Below are positions 34,426 through 42,865 of a stretch of DNA of 64,000 nucleotides, in pieces. Origin of the DNA: Actinomycetota bacterium (GTDB lineage Bacteria > Actinomycetota > CADDZG01 > JAHWKV01 > JAOPZY01); the NCBI GenBank assembly GCA_035765775.1, contig DASTWV010000032.1:39224-103223 (forward strand), read 5' to 3'. A program made the position numbers and the translations under genes. Each line of letters opens with the position of its first letter. Position 1 is the stretch's first letter. The notes under the pieces were generated by a model. That model made no database searches, was not told where the DNA came from, and worked only from the letters and a program-made list of their open reading frames with translations.

Positions 34426-34475
34426 GAGGTGGGGGACAACAACCGTATAGTCACCGGGGTTCTGTCCCCCACCTC
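34426..34475. repeat. Perfect 13-bp inverted repeat between convergent genes
   Basis: GAGGTGGGGGACA and TGTCCCCCACCTC flank a 24-base loop. It lies between the convergent ends at 34400 and 34501 and may act as a terminator for both, although it lacks a T-run. Confidence 0.65.
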
Positions 34476-34500
34476 GCGCCGGAGATCGCTCCCCACCGGC

Positions 34501-35376
34501 TCATAAGGCGGCAACCGTCAGGGCCACCAGCCGATCGACGTCGCCGATGATGTCCACGGCCGTGATCCGTCCTCCCTTGATCTCCATGGTGAGGGCGCCC
34601 AGCAGCTTCCCGCCCGGGTCGAGCACCATCCCGGGCTTGCCGTTGACCAGGGCTGCCCGTGCCCACCGGGCGCGGGCCGGGAACTGGGTGGCGCCCCGGA
34701 CGACAGCCTCGGCGCCTCGCACCACCCTCGGCTCCCCAAACCCGCTCGATCCGGCGTCGGCGGTGAGCACGACATCGGGGTCCAGCAGGCCCAGCAACTC
34801 GGTGACATCGCCGCCCCGGGCGGCCGTCAGAAAGGCGTCAACGATGGCCCGGTGCGGGTGGCGGGGCCGGCCAGCATCCATCTCGGCCCCCTGCACCCGC
34901 CGCCGCGCCCGGCTCGCCATCTGCCGGGCGGCTGTCGCCGAGCGGCCCAGGATCGGGGCGATCTCGTCGAAGGGCATGGCGAACAGGTCGTGCAGCACGA
35001 AGGCGAGGCGCTCGGGCGGCGCCAGGGTGTCGAGCACCACCTGCAGCGCCGCCCCGACGGAGTCGGCCAGGATCGCCTCGGACTCAGGGTCGGCCTCGCC
35101 CGCCAAACCAGCAGCCGCCTCCGGGGCCGACTCGAAGAACTCCTCGCGCCGGGACCGCTGGGAGCGCAGCATGTTCAGACACACCCGCGCGGTGATGGTC
35201 ATCAGCCATGCTCCCAGGTTCTCGACGCCGTCGGCCCCGGCGGCGTTCACTCGGAGCCAGGCCTCCTGGACGGCGTCGTCCGCCTCGGAGGCGGAACCCA
35301 GCATCCGGTAGGCAACCCCCCGGAGCCTGCCCCGGTTGGCCTCGAAGGCCTCCGTGAGCCAGTCGGTGTCGGCCAT
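34501..35376 (-). CDS. ECF41-type sigma factor with C-terminal SnoaL-like domain
   Basis: The 291-residue protein has sigma region 2 (LTEAFEANRGRLRGVAYRMLGSA, ADDAVQEAWLRV), region 4 (LAPPERLAFVLHDLFAMPFDEIA) and a C-terminal domain of about 110 residues of the SnoaL/NTF2 type with VLDPGGKLLGALTMEI, where ECF41 proteins carry a regulatory DGGGR-like motif. In this group the C-terminal domain replaces a separate anti-sigma factor. The ATG follows GGAGGATGTGAC. It is divergent from a carboxymuconolactone-decarboxylase-family gene, the usual target of ECF41 factors. Confidence 0.9.
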   Translation of the reverse strand: MADTDWLTEAFEANRGRLRGVAYRMLGSASEADDAVQEAWLRVNAAGADGVENLGAWLMTITARVCLNMLRSQRSRREEFFESAPEAAAGLAGEADPESEAILADSVGAALQVVLDTLAPPERLAFVLHDLFAMPFDEIAPILGRSATAARQMASRARRRVQGAEMDAGRPRHPHRAIVDAFLTAARGGDVTELLGLLDPDVVLTADAGSSGFGEPRVVRGAEAVVRGATQFPARARWARAALVNGKPGMVLDPGGKLLGALTMEIKGGRITAVDIIGDVDRLVALTVAAL

Positions 35377-35426
35377 GTCACATCCTCCGCATCCGGCGTG
35401 TCCCCTTGTCAGAAGTAGGACACGCC
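35376..35426 (+). promoter_or_regulatory. ECF41-type promoter and inverted repeat in the divergent region
   Basis: TGTCACA (35376-35382), the known ECF41 -35, is followed after 16 bases by TGTC (35399-35402), one base off the CGTC -10. It overlaps the sigma start codon and points toward the gene at 35474. A perfect 9-bp inverted repeat, GGCGTGTCC / GGACACGCC (35395-35403 and 35418-35426), overlaps the -10. Confidence 0.55.
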
Positions 35427-35473
35427 GCAACGGCCCGGCGTGACGCGGGCCCGAGACATACGAGGAGGATCCC

Positions 35474-36070
35474 ATGGCGAGGTTGACGGGAGTGACCGAG
35501 GGCAATGCAGGCGTGGTGATGAAGGTGCTGTACCGCTTCATGCGTCGGGGGATGCGGGCCCTGGCCGGGCGGTCCCCGGAGCGGGGGCTTGAGCCGCTGG
35601 AAATGTTCGCCGTGCTCCCCCGGCTGCTGCGGGCCTACGGGCGCCTGGAGCAGGCCACGACCAAGCTGGGAGGCACCGACCGGCGGACCCACGCCTTGGC
35701 CACACTCAAGGCGGCCACCCTGACCCAGTGCGAGTACTGCATCGACATCGGGTCGGCGATCGCCCGCCGTTGGGGTCTCACCGATGAGGAAATGGTCGCC
35801 CTCCCCGTGCACCCGACCAGCGACGTGTTCAGCGCCGTCGACAAGCTGGTCCTGGACTACGCCGCGGGCATGAGCCGGACGCCGGTGCAGGTGCCCGACG
35901 AGCTCTTCGCCGCCCTGTGCCAGCACTTCAGCGAGGCGCAGATCGTGGAGCTGACCCACCTGATCGCCCTGGAGAACTACCGGGGCCGGTTCAACCTCGC
36001 CCTGGGGATCGGGGCTGCGGGCTTCAGCGAGGGCTTGGTGTGCGCAGTGCCGGTGGGCGCCGGCGGATAG
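35474..36070 (+). CDS. Carboxymuconolactone decarboxylase/AhpD-family protein
   Basis: The 198-residue all-helical protein has the AhpD-like redox motif CEYCIDIG (CxxC, with the following histidine replaced) in the segment HALATLKAATLTQCEYCIDIG (quoted in part). Members act as peroxide-reducing or thiol-disulfide proteins; in ECF41 loci they are the main target gene. The ATG follows GAGGAGGATCCC. It is divergent from the ECF41 factor and has the TGTCACA promoter motif upstream, so it is probably switched on by that factor. Confidence 0.88.
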   Translation: MARLTGVTEGNAGVVMKVLYRFMRRGMRALAGRSPERGLEPLEMFAVLPRLLRAYGRLEQATTKLGGTDRRTHALATLKAATLTQCEYCIDIGSAIARRWGLTDEEMVALPVHPTSDVFSAVDKLVLDYAAGMSRTPVQVPDELFAALCQHFSEAQIVELTHLIALENYRGRFNLALGIGAAGFSEGLVCAVPVGAGG

Positions 36071-36307
36071 CCGAGCCGCAGGACGATCGAGCCGAAGACC
36101 AAGGGTGCTACGGGCACCTCCGCCGGGGTGGGCTGGTCCCGGGTCATAGTTGGCGGCGTGGTACAGCCACTGGATGTCTCACTCCGCCAGGTATCCGAGG
36201 ACAGAGCATGCGGCGTCCGATTTCTACCAGTGAGGGGCTGCGGCCACGTCCACCGGGTATGGCGGGCCACGGACACCCGTGCCGGCCTCACCCCGGCCTG
36301 CCACGAG

Positions 36308-38956
36308 CTACGTCAGGAGCGGGTCGGTCATGACCTCCACCAGGGCCGGCCCCGGGGTCGCCAGGGCCTCCGCCAGCACGGCGGCGAGGTCCTCGGCCCG
36401 TTCGACCCGGCGCCCGTAGGCACCGCAGAGCCGGGCGTAGTCGGCGAAATTCGGGTTGTGCAAGGCGGTCTGCCAGACCTTCCATTCCCCGTCGCGCTGC
36501 TCCTTCGAGATCTTGCCCAGCTCGTTGTTGTTCAGCAGCACGTGGGTGATGTCCATGCCGTGCTCCACGGCGGTGGTCACCTCGGCCAGGTACTGGCCGA
36601 AGCCCCCGTCACCGCTCACGGAGACCACCGGCCGCCCGGTGCGGGCCGCCCACGCCCCCATCGCCGCCGGGAAGCCGAAGCCGATCGAGCCCAGGTAGCC
36701 GGACATGACCACCGACTGGCGCCGGCACTCGAAATACCGGCCGAACGAGTACGTGTTGTTGCCGACGTCGACGCAGACGATGGCGTCTTCGGGGAGGACC
36801 TCGGACAGGACGGCGAACAGGGCAGCTGAGTTGACCCCGGCTCCGTTGTCTTTCGCGGCCCGGGCCGCCTTCTCAGCCCGCCATGCCGCCCAGCGCTGGG
36901 CCAGTTCGGCGCGCCGGTCCTCCCAGCGGCCCCCGGTAGGCAGCCCCCGGCGGAGCACCGCCGCCGTGGTGGCGATGTCACCCCAGACCGCCTCGTCCAC
37001 GGGATGGAACTTCGCCAGGGCCATCCGGTCGAAGTCCACCTGGATGATCGGCCGGCTGGTGGTGATGCCGGTGTGGTCCGAGAACGACGCCCCGAACACG
37101 ATGAGCAGGTCCGACTCGTTCATGAACCAGCTCGCCACCGGCGTGCCGCTGCGGCCGAGCACCCCGGCCCCCAGGGGGTGGGAGTCGGAGATCTGGCCCT
37201 TCGCCTTGAAGGTGGTGATCACCGGGGCGCCGAGCGCCTCGGCCAGCGCCACCACCTCGCCCATGGCCCCCCGGGCGCCGTAGCCCACGATGACCACCGG
37301 GCGGCGGGCCCGGCGGATGCGGGACAGGGCGCTGGCCACGGCGCCGGGCGAGGGGGCGACGTCGGTCGGCCCGAGGCGCCCCTCGGGGGTACCGGGGCCC
37401 TCGGAGCCGGCATCGAGGGTCTGCACCTCGTCGGGGAAGATCAGGTGGGCGACATCGCGCTCCACCACCGCGGTCTTCATCGCCAGGGACGCCAGCTCGG
37501 CGTGCCGGCTGCCGGGCAGCACCGTGTGGCTGAAGCGGGCGACGGCGGCGAAGGCCGAGGCGAGGTCGACCTCCTGGAACGTCCCTGGTCCCATGACCTG
37601 GGTCTGCACCTGCCCGGTGAGGGCGACGACGGGCGCCCGGTCGAGCTTGGCGTCCCACAGGCCGGTCAGCAGGTTGGTGGCCCCGGGCCCGGCGATCGAG
37701 AGGCAGGCCGCCGGCCGGCCGGTCACCTTGGCATAGCCGGCACAGGCAAAGGCCGCCGCCCCCTCGTGGCGGATCCCGATGTAGCGGAGCCGCCCCCGCT
37801 CCGCCTGCACCCGGAGGGCCTCGGCCAGGCCGAGGTTGGAGTGGCCCACCATGCCGAAGACAGTGTCGATCCCCCAGTTGACGAGCGTCTCGACCACCAC
37901 GTGGCTCACCGTCCACGCCGGGTGCTTCGGCTTGGGGGCCAGCACCTCCACCACCCCGTCCCGCTCCCGGACCTGCAGGGTCACGGCGCGCAGCTCGTTG
38001 CCCACCCCTGCCCCGGTGGCGGGGGCGAAGTCGTAGCCGTGCCACGGGCACCGCAGCGCCCCGGCGCACAGCAGGCCCTCGCCCAGCGGCCCCCCCTGGT
38101 GCGGGCAGCGCCCCTCGAGGGCGTACCAGGCACCCCCGGTGTGCACCAGGGCCACCGGGACCTCGCCCACCGACACCGCCCGCACCGCGCCGTCAGGCAC
38201 ATCGCCGGCCTGCGCCACCGGTAGCCATTCCTCGGTCATGTCGCCGGCCGCCCGGGCAGCCGCCGCGATCGTGGCCCCCTCGTCGTCCCGGAAACCGGCG
38301 TACCAGTGGCTCCCGTCGCAGAACGGCTTGTTGCGGGAGTGGCCGCACCGGCACAGGGTGAAATGCTCCCGGCTGGCGCCCTCCCCGAAGACGACGCCCT
38401 CGAGGGTCACGCCGCCTCTGATCCGGTACGGGCCGTTGTGGGTGATCTCGATGCGCGGCCCGCCGGGACCGGGGCCGGGGGCGAGGCTCCCGCCGGGCGC
38501 GGGCACAACGTTCAGCGCCCCGGACGGGCAGCGGCGCACGGTGTCGACGATCTCGCTCCCCGGGGCTGCGGCGGGATCGATCCACGGCTCCGCACCGGTG
38601 CGCCACACCGCCGGCAGCCCCCGGGTGCAGAACCCGGCGTGCGAGCAGAGCCCCCGGTTGTCCACGATGGTGACCTCGGGGCCGGCGTAGGTGTCCAGGT
38701 GGTCGGGGACCCGGTCGTCGCCCTTGCCGTCGGTCCACCCCACCCGCTTGTGGGTGGAATCGCAGTACGGCTTGGTCGATGAGTTGCCGCAGCGGCACAG
38801 GCGCATGCTCGTACGCACCCGGATCGCCTCCCCCCGGGAGTTGCGGAACTCCTTCAGACCCTCGACGATGAGCGGCCCGTCCTTCTCCAGGCGGATGACG
38901 GGCCCGCGGTCAGCGCGGTCAGCGCGGTCAGCGCGGTCAGCGGCGTCGTCGGTCAC
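36308..38956 (-). CDS. Fusion of two CDGSH, one Fer4_19-like, one Rieske domain and a thiamine-diphosphate enzyme
   Basis: The 882-residue protein has, in order: CDGSH iron-sulfur domain 1 (C54, C56, C65, H69; the CDGSH box reads CDSTH), a divergent mono-cluster ferredoxin-like domain (C104, C110, C143; DNRGLCSHAGFC and RRCPSGAL), CDGSH domain 2 (C202, C204, C213, H217, box CDGSH), a Rieske [2Fe-2S] domain (C284, H286, C303, H306) and, from about 345, a full three-part ThDP enzyme of the pyruvate oxidase/acetolactate synthase type. The latter has the catalytic glutamate E398 (RHEGAAAFACAGYAK) and the ThDP-binding GDG...NN motif at 782-810. It suggests a cytosolic 2-oxoacid oxidase passing electrons along built-in clusters; the substrate is unknown. 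It stands alone on its strand. Confidence 0.9.
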   Translation of the reverse strand: MTDDAADRADRADRADRGPVIRLEKDGPLIVEGLKEFRNSRGEAIRVRTSMRLCRCGNSSTKPYCDSTHKRVGWTDGKGDDRVPDHLDTYAGPEVTIVDNRGLCSHAGFCTRGLPAVWRTGAEPWIDPAAAPGSEIVDTVRRCPSGALNVVPAPGGSLAPGPGPGGPRIEITHNGPYRIRGGVTLEGVVFGEGASREHFTLCRCGHSRNKPFCDGSHWYAGFRDDEGATIAAAARAAGDMTEEWLPVAQAGDVPDGAVRAVSVGEVPVALVHTGGAWYALEGRCPHQGGPLGEGLLCAGALRCPWHGYDFAPATGAGVGNELRAVTLQVRERDGVVEVLAPKPKHPAWTVSHVVVETLVNWGIDTVFGMVGHSNLGLAEALRVQAERGRLRYIGIRHEGAAAFACAGYAKVTGRPAACLSIAGPGATNLLTGLWDAKLDRAPVVALTGQVQTQVMGPGTFQEVDLASAFAAVARFSHTVLPGSRHAELASLAMKTAVVERDVAHLIFPDEVQTLDAGSEGPGTPEGRLGPTDVAPSPGAVASALSRIRRARRPVVIVGYGARGAMGEVVALAEALGAPVITTFKAKGQISDSHPLGAGVLGRSGTPVASWFMNESDLLIVFGASFSDHTGITTSRPIIQVDFDRMALAKFHPVDEAVWGDIATTAAVLRRGLPTGGRWEDRRAELAQRWAAWRAEKAARAAKDNGAGVNSAALFAVLSEVLPEDAIVCVDVGNNTYSFGRYFECRRQSVVMSGYLGSIGFGFPAAMGAWAARTGRPVVSVSGDGGFGQYLAEVTTAVEHGMDITHVLLNNNELGKISKEQRDGEWKVWQTALHNPNFADYARLCGAYGRRVERAEDLAAVLAEALATPGPALVEVMTDPLLT
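38905..38940. repeat. Four 9-bp tandem repeats in the fusion gene
   Basis: Four exact units of CGCGGTCAG encode the repeating Ala-Asp-Arg near residues 6-17 of the iron-sulfur/ThDP fusion. Changes in copy number would stay in frame. Confidence 0.85.
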
Positions 38957-39110
38957 GGTCGATCTCTCCTCCTGGCACCAGTCTCAGGCCGAGATCCTCG
39001 CGTTACGGCGGGCCGCCAGCCACTTGCCCGAACGGGCGACCGCCGCTGCCCCGAAGGTCGCCCGATCGCGCCTTGAAGGGCACAGCCGCCAGCAGCAAGA
39101 TGGCGCCGAG

Positions 39111-39839
39111 ATGCGTCAGCGAGTGTTGTCAGGGCCGATCCCATCGCGCGGGACCCACGGCGCCCGCGGGGCCCGGGCCTCCTGGGGAGCACCGGAGCCA
39201 CGGGTGCTCCAGCTGCAACGGGCGGCGGGCAACCGTGCCACCGGGACGCTCCTCGGGAGCCTCCGGGTGCAGCGACAGAAATTCGGATCGCAAGAGGCGG
39301 CGGCGGACTGGCTCGAGGGTCAGGAGGAGCCCGGGCCCAAGGAGCACCCGCAGGTGTACGCCAGGCGCGTCCTGGCGGGATCGGTGTACGGGGCGCCACC
39401 CGGAGACTTCAACGCCAATGTGCGGCTGGTCCAGGCCGTGCTGCGGGCACGGAAGGATGAAGGCAAGAAGAAGCCGGTGATCCCGCCCAGGCAGGAGCGG
39501 GCCACCTCCGATGTCATGGACCACATCATGAACGGCGAGATCCGCGAGGGAGGGGCTCCGAAGGGATTCCATTCAGTGAATGGTGACCGGCCCCTGGTCG
39601 AGAAGACCCCCGGAACGCAGGGGGCCACCGACGACCTCGGCTGCTACCACTCCGGGGTCCGGTCGATCGACGGGCAGATTGCGAAACCGAAGGGCTCCAG
39701 TTTCTTCCCGGATACCTGGGACGCCGATCGCATCAAGGCGGCCATCGACGGCGCCAATCCGAGCGGGCGGCATTTTGAGACCAGGGAAGGGATCAAGCTG
39801 CTCTTCAACGATGCCAGCTTCTTCCCGGACAAGGACTGA
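39111..39839 (+). CDS. EndoU-like nuclease toxin with LQRxAGNRA leader
   Basis: The 242-residue protein has two parts. Residues 30-55 hold VLQLQRAAGNRATGTLL and a VQR, a pattern found at the N-terminus of actinobacterial proteins linked with extracellular contractile injection systems (often with DUF4157). Residues about 130-242 match the bacterial EndoU RNase toxin layout: MDHIMNGEI (H138), KGFHS (H154), and the lysine-containing KPKGSSFFPDTW. There is no signal peptide. The start is uncertain; the ATG at 39111 has only a weak ribosome-binding site. No clear immunity gene is next to it, though the gene at 40001 is a candidate by position. Confidence 0.7.
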   Translation: MRQRVLSGPIPSRGTHGARGARASWGAPEPRVLQLQRAAGNRATGTLLGSLRVQRQKFGSQEAAADWLEGQEEPGPKEHPQVYARRVLAGSVYGAPPGDFNANVRLVQAVLRARKDEGKKKPVIPPRQERATSDVMDHIMNGEIREGGAPKGFHSVNGDRPLVEKTPGTQGATDDLGCYHSGVRSIDGQIAKPKGSSFFPDTWDADRIKAAIDGANPSGRHFETREGIKLLFNDASFFPDKD

Positions 39840-40000
39840 GACGAGTAGCACACGACGGGTCCCTACACGATCGCGCTGGACGGGGCAGGCGCAAGATGGC
39901 AGGCTCGGGGCGATGTGGCTGATCTGACCTCGGGAGGACGGCCGGCGACGGCCGGGGCGGGTCGGCCGGTCCGCAGCCCGCATCGGCCACGGAGGTGAGC

Positions 40001-40780
40001 ATGGCAGCCACGAGCAGCACCGACGTCTCCCAGGTCCACTCGATGAAGGTGGGCGAGGTCGCCACCGTCAACGTCGACGGCCATCCCGAGCGCACCGACT
40101 CCCCGGAGTTCCTGCACGCCAAGGCAGCCGCCCACAAGATCATCACCACGCTGCCCGACCTCTTCCAGGGTCCGGGTGACTACCAGATGCACCACGGCGG
40201 CTCGCTGTGGCTGCACGACGGCAAAGGGTGGTTGCTGGTCCTCAACGAGGCGGGCATCGAGTGGTCCAGCCAGTTCTGCGCCGACCCCGCCAAGATCGAG
40301 GTGCTCCGCCAAAATGCCGAACGCATCTACGCTGGCTTCCCCGAGTCTGAGAAGCAGCTGAGCGCCCTCGGCTACCCGGGCACCGGCCTCCTGCACACCC
40401 CGATCACCGACGCCACGGGCGTCGCGAAATGGACCGACTCGATCTTCAACTCCTGCGTGCCGCTCAACCAGCACTTCCACATCGGCTTCGCCAAGAGCGG
40501 GACGATCGGCGAGCACAACGACCCCAAGCCCATCACCGACATCCAGCACTTCAAGGTGGACAGTTTCCAGCTCTTGGTCATGGACCCAGCCACCGGCGCC
40601 CATGCCGCCGTGGTGCCGGTCGGGCCGCCCGGATCCGGGCAGTCCGAGGTCCAGGTGGTCCACACATCGGAGAAGCACCCCCTGGCGGGCGAGCTCGCCA
40701 AGGCCCAGACTGCGGACCGGCGCCTGATCCTGCCGGCCGATCACCCCATCGCCAAGGCCGCCTTCGTCAACCAGACCTGA
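40001..40780 (+). CDS. Unknown protein, possibly DUF6424-like
   Basis: The 259-residue protein has no signal peptide or membrane segment. Conserved-looking parts are DGHPERTDSPEF, DYQMHHGGSLWLHDGKGWLL, NEAGIEWSSQFCADP and TPITDATGVAKWTDSIFN. From memory this resembles actinobacterial DUF6424 proteins, which have no known role; I cannot confirm the match. The ATG at 40001 follows GGAGG, and a GTG at 39995 is less likely. It lies 161 bases after the EndoU-like toxin gene on the same strand. Confidence 0.6.
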   Translation: MAATSSTDVSQVHSMKVGEVATVNVDGHPERTDSPEFLHAKAAAHKIITTLPDLFQGPGDYQMHHGGSLWLHDGKGWLLVLNEAGIEWSSQFCADPAKIEVLRQNAERIYAGFPESEKQLSALGYPGTGLLHTPITDATGVAKWTDSIFNSCVPLNQHFHIGFAKSGTIGEHNDPKPITDIQHFKVDSFQLLVMDPATGAHAAVVPVGPPGSGQSEVQVVHTSEKHPLAGELAKAQTADRRLILPADHPIAKAAFVNQT

Positions 40781-40818
40781 ACCGCCGGGGGGCCGCAGCG
40801 CGACGCTCGGGCCCAGCG

Positions 40819-41589
40819 CTACGGCTTCACGAAGCGAATCTCCAGCAGCGAGAAGGTGCCGAAGGCCGCCAGGCCCACGGCGACGCCGAACAACCACAAC
40901 GGTCCGTAGGGCTGGTGCACCAGCGTGCGCAGGGCGCCGTCGATCCCCTTGGCGTGGCCGGGGTCGAAGGTCACCGCCGAGTCGAGGACGAAGTAGCCGA
41001 GCGCCCCGGCGACCAGGCCCCGGGCCGCCATGCCGACCACCCCCGCCCAGTCAACCGCCCGCCGCCACCCGGGCGAGGCGCTGGCGAGGTCAATCTCCCC
41101 GCCGTAGGCGCGCACCACGCCCTGCCGGGCGAGGAGGATGCCGCCGACGATGAGCCCCAGCCCCACCGCCCCGACGAGGAGCCTGCCGCCGGGATGGAGC
41201 ATCACCCTGCCGGTGACGTCGACGACCTCCTTGTTCTCCGATCGGAGGTGGAACGATGCCACCACGGCGAGCGCCGACCCTGACAGGACGAGGTAGATGA
41301 TGCATTTCGCCCCCGCAGCCACCCGCCGCACGCGCCCGCGCATCTCCCGGGTGGCGTTGAAGCCCTCCCAGACCGCCAGGCAGCCGTAGCCTGCGGCCAC
41401 CGCCAGCAACAGAACCCGGCCGAGCGGCTGGCGGGCGATGGCCTCGAAGACGCCCCGCTGGTCGGCTGCCGTCCCGGTCTGGCCTGCGGCGATCTTCACC
41501 GCGACCAGGGCGAGGAGGAGGTAGACGAGCCCCCGGCTGGCGAGGCCGAACCGGGCCAGGTTCTTCAGGACCCGGTCGCTGGGGGGCAC
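40819..41589 (-). CDS. DUF1206-family membrane protein
   Basis: The 256-residue protein has six membrane segments arranged as three two-helix repeats, each starting near a pattern like RFGLASRGLVYLLLALVAV, AAGAKCIIYLVLSGSALAV and GVVGMAARGLVAGALGYFV. This threefold repeat is the mark of the DUF1206 family, common in actinobacteria and of unknown function. It converges with the gene at 40001, with 38 bases between them. Confidence 0.85.
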   Translation of the reverse strand: MPPSDRVLKNLARFGLASRGLVYLLLALVAVKIAAGQTGTAADQRGVFEAIARQPLGRVLLLAVAAGYGCLAVWEGFNATREMRGRVRRVAAGAKCIIYLVLSGSALAVVASFHLRSENKEVVDVTGRVMLHPGGRLLVGAVGLGLIVGGILLARQGVVRAYGGEIDLASASPGWRRAVDWAGVVGMAARGLVAGALGYFVLDSAVTFDPGHAKGIDGALRTLVHQPYGPLWLFGVAVGLAAFGTFSLLEIRFVKP

Positions 41590-41654
41590 GGCGGGGGGAC
41601 CCTACCTTCCGGCGGCTACGGCCGGCGAGGAGGCGGGGCTCCCCGAGCAGGCGC

Positions 41655-42038
41655 TCAGCCCTGCACGATGTACAGCGTGTTGCCCTCCGAGTCCCGGAAG
41701 GTGAACATCGGCGGCACGCCGGCGCCGAAGTTCATGACGTCGTCCAGGTCGGCCCCCGCCGCCTTCAGCTGGGCGTGGGTGGCTCCGGCGTCCGGCGTGA
41801 ACAGCCGGATCGCGGTGTCCACCCCGACCGGGGCGCCGGGGGGCGTGGGCAGGATGGCGATGGTGGTGGCGCTGCCCGGGGGTGCCACCTCGATCCATCG
41901 CAGGCCGCCGCCGAAGGGCATGTCCCGGATCTTCTCGAATCCCAGCGTCCCTTCGTAGTACGCCAGGGCCCGGCCCTGGTCGGCGGTAGGCACGCCGACA
42001 TTGCCGACGCGGGTGATGCCGGTCATGGTCTCGCTCAT
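41655..42038 (-). CDS. VOC/glyoxalase superfamily protein
   Basis: The 127-residue protein has the paired beta-alpha-beta-beta-beta modules of the vicinal oxygen chelate fold: VGNVGVPTADQGRALAYYEG and TLGFEK at the start, and FTFRDSEGNTLYIVQG at the end, with a metal-binding-like glutamate in the last motif. Members include dioxygenases, glyoxalases and resistance proteins; the substrate cannot be assigned. AGGAGGGCAGCG precedes the ATG. Confidence 0.88.
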   Translation of the reverse strand: MSETMTGITRVGNVGVPTADQGRALAYYEGTLGFEKIRDMPFGGGLRWIEVAPPGSATTIAILPTPPGAPVGVDTAIRLFTPDAGATHAQLKAAGADLDDVMNFGAGVPPMFTFRDSEGNTLYIVQG

Positions 42039-42172
42039 CGCTGCCCTCCTCGGTCGGTACGGTCACCGGGTATGACCGGGGCAGCCGGCAAAACTCATCG
42101 GACGCGCCGCGAGCCCGCGACGAGCCGCGAGCTCACGAGGTGATGCGGGGAAGGGCGCGCGGCCCAGGTGCC

Positions 42173-42844
42173 TCAGGTTTCCTCGCCCTCGCCGAGCACC
42201 CGTCCGCTTCCCGGCTCCACCGGCGGGGCATCCAACCCCAGTGACTGGGTCCCCAGGACCTCACCGGCCCAGCTGAGGCGGTCGAGACGGAGCGGCTCGG
42301 CCTCCTTCAGTACCTCTTCGGAGGCAGTCATCGCCGCCATGTCGTCCACGTGCACGGCGAGCACCACGGCCGGGGCGACGTCCGACTCGGGCGCCCACTG
42401 GGGAGGTGCCGCCGACGCCCGACGCCGCGGGCCGACGAATCCACCGACCATGGCCCCGGCGACGCCCAGGGCAGCAGCGCAGATGATGACCGTGGCCCAC
42501 AGGCCCACCGCCGAGCCGGAGTGGCCGCTGCCCAGGAACAGCAGCGCGCCCACGATGAGTCCTACGATCGCTCCGACGACGACGCCGGCGACGGCGCCGA
42601 CGCCCGCCCCCTTGGTCATCGGGCCGGTAGCCACCAGAGGACCGCCCACGGCCGCCCCCTCAAGCTCGTCCCGCATCCGGGCCTCATCCACCCCCGGACG
42701 CTCCCGGAGGGTCTCGATGCTGTAGCTATTCGGATCAAGACCGCGCAGGCGGAGCGCCCCGGCCGCGCGCCGGGCGGCCGCCATGTCAGCGAACGTGGCC
42801 AGCAGGTTGTACTCGTGCCGGGATCCATGTGCCTCGGTTGCCAT
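42173..42844 (-). CDS. Putative stress-related membrane protein with glycine-zipper segment
   Basis: The 223-residue protein begins with a ferredoxin-like alpha/beta segment (YNLLATFADMAAARRAAGALR, quoted in part) as in general-stress proteins that sense or respond to envelope state. It then has two long hydrophobic segments (about 78-105 and 112-135) rich in Gly, resembling a glycine zipper, and a second alpha/beta segment (PAVVLAVHVDDMAAM). Function unknown. AGGAGGCACCA precedes the ATG. The small membrane protein gene upstream is 21 bases away and probably shares the operon. Confidence 0.6.
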   Translation of the reverse strand: MATEAHGSRHEYNLLATFADMAAARRAAGALRLRGLDPNSYSIETLRERPGVDEARMRDELEGAAVGGPLVATGPMTKGAGVGAVAGVVVGAIVGLIVGALLFLGSGHSGSAVGLWATVIICAAALGVAGAMVGGFVGPRRRASAAPPQWAPESDVAPAVVLAVHVDDMAAMTASEEVLKEAEPLRLDRLSWAGEVLGTQSLGLDAPPVEPGSGRVLGEGEET

Positions 42845-42865
42845 TGGTGCCTCCTTCCTCGAGCC

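Noticed and set aside
36071..36307. Decayed gene between the CMD-family gene and the iron-sulfur fusion
   Set aside because: A minus-strand frame of about 100 codons overlaps the CMD-family gene and shows no family pattern or ribosome-binding site.
38905..38940. CRISPR-like array from short repeats
   Set aside because: The units are 9 bases without spacers and are coding. No true CRISPR array was seen in the window.
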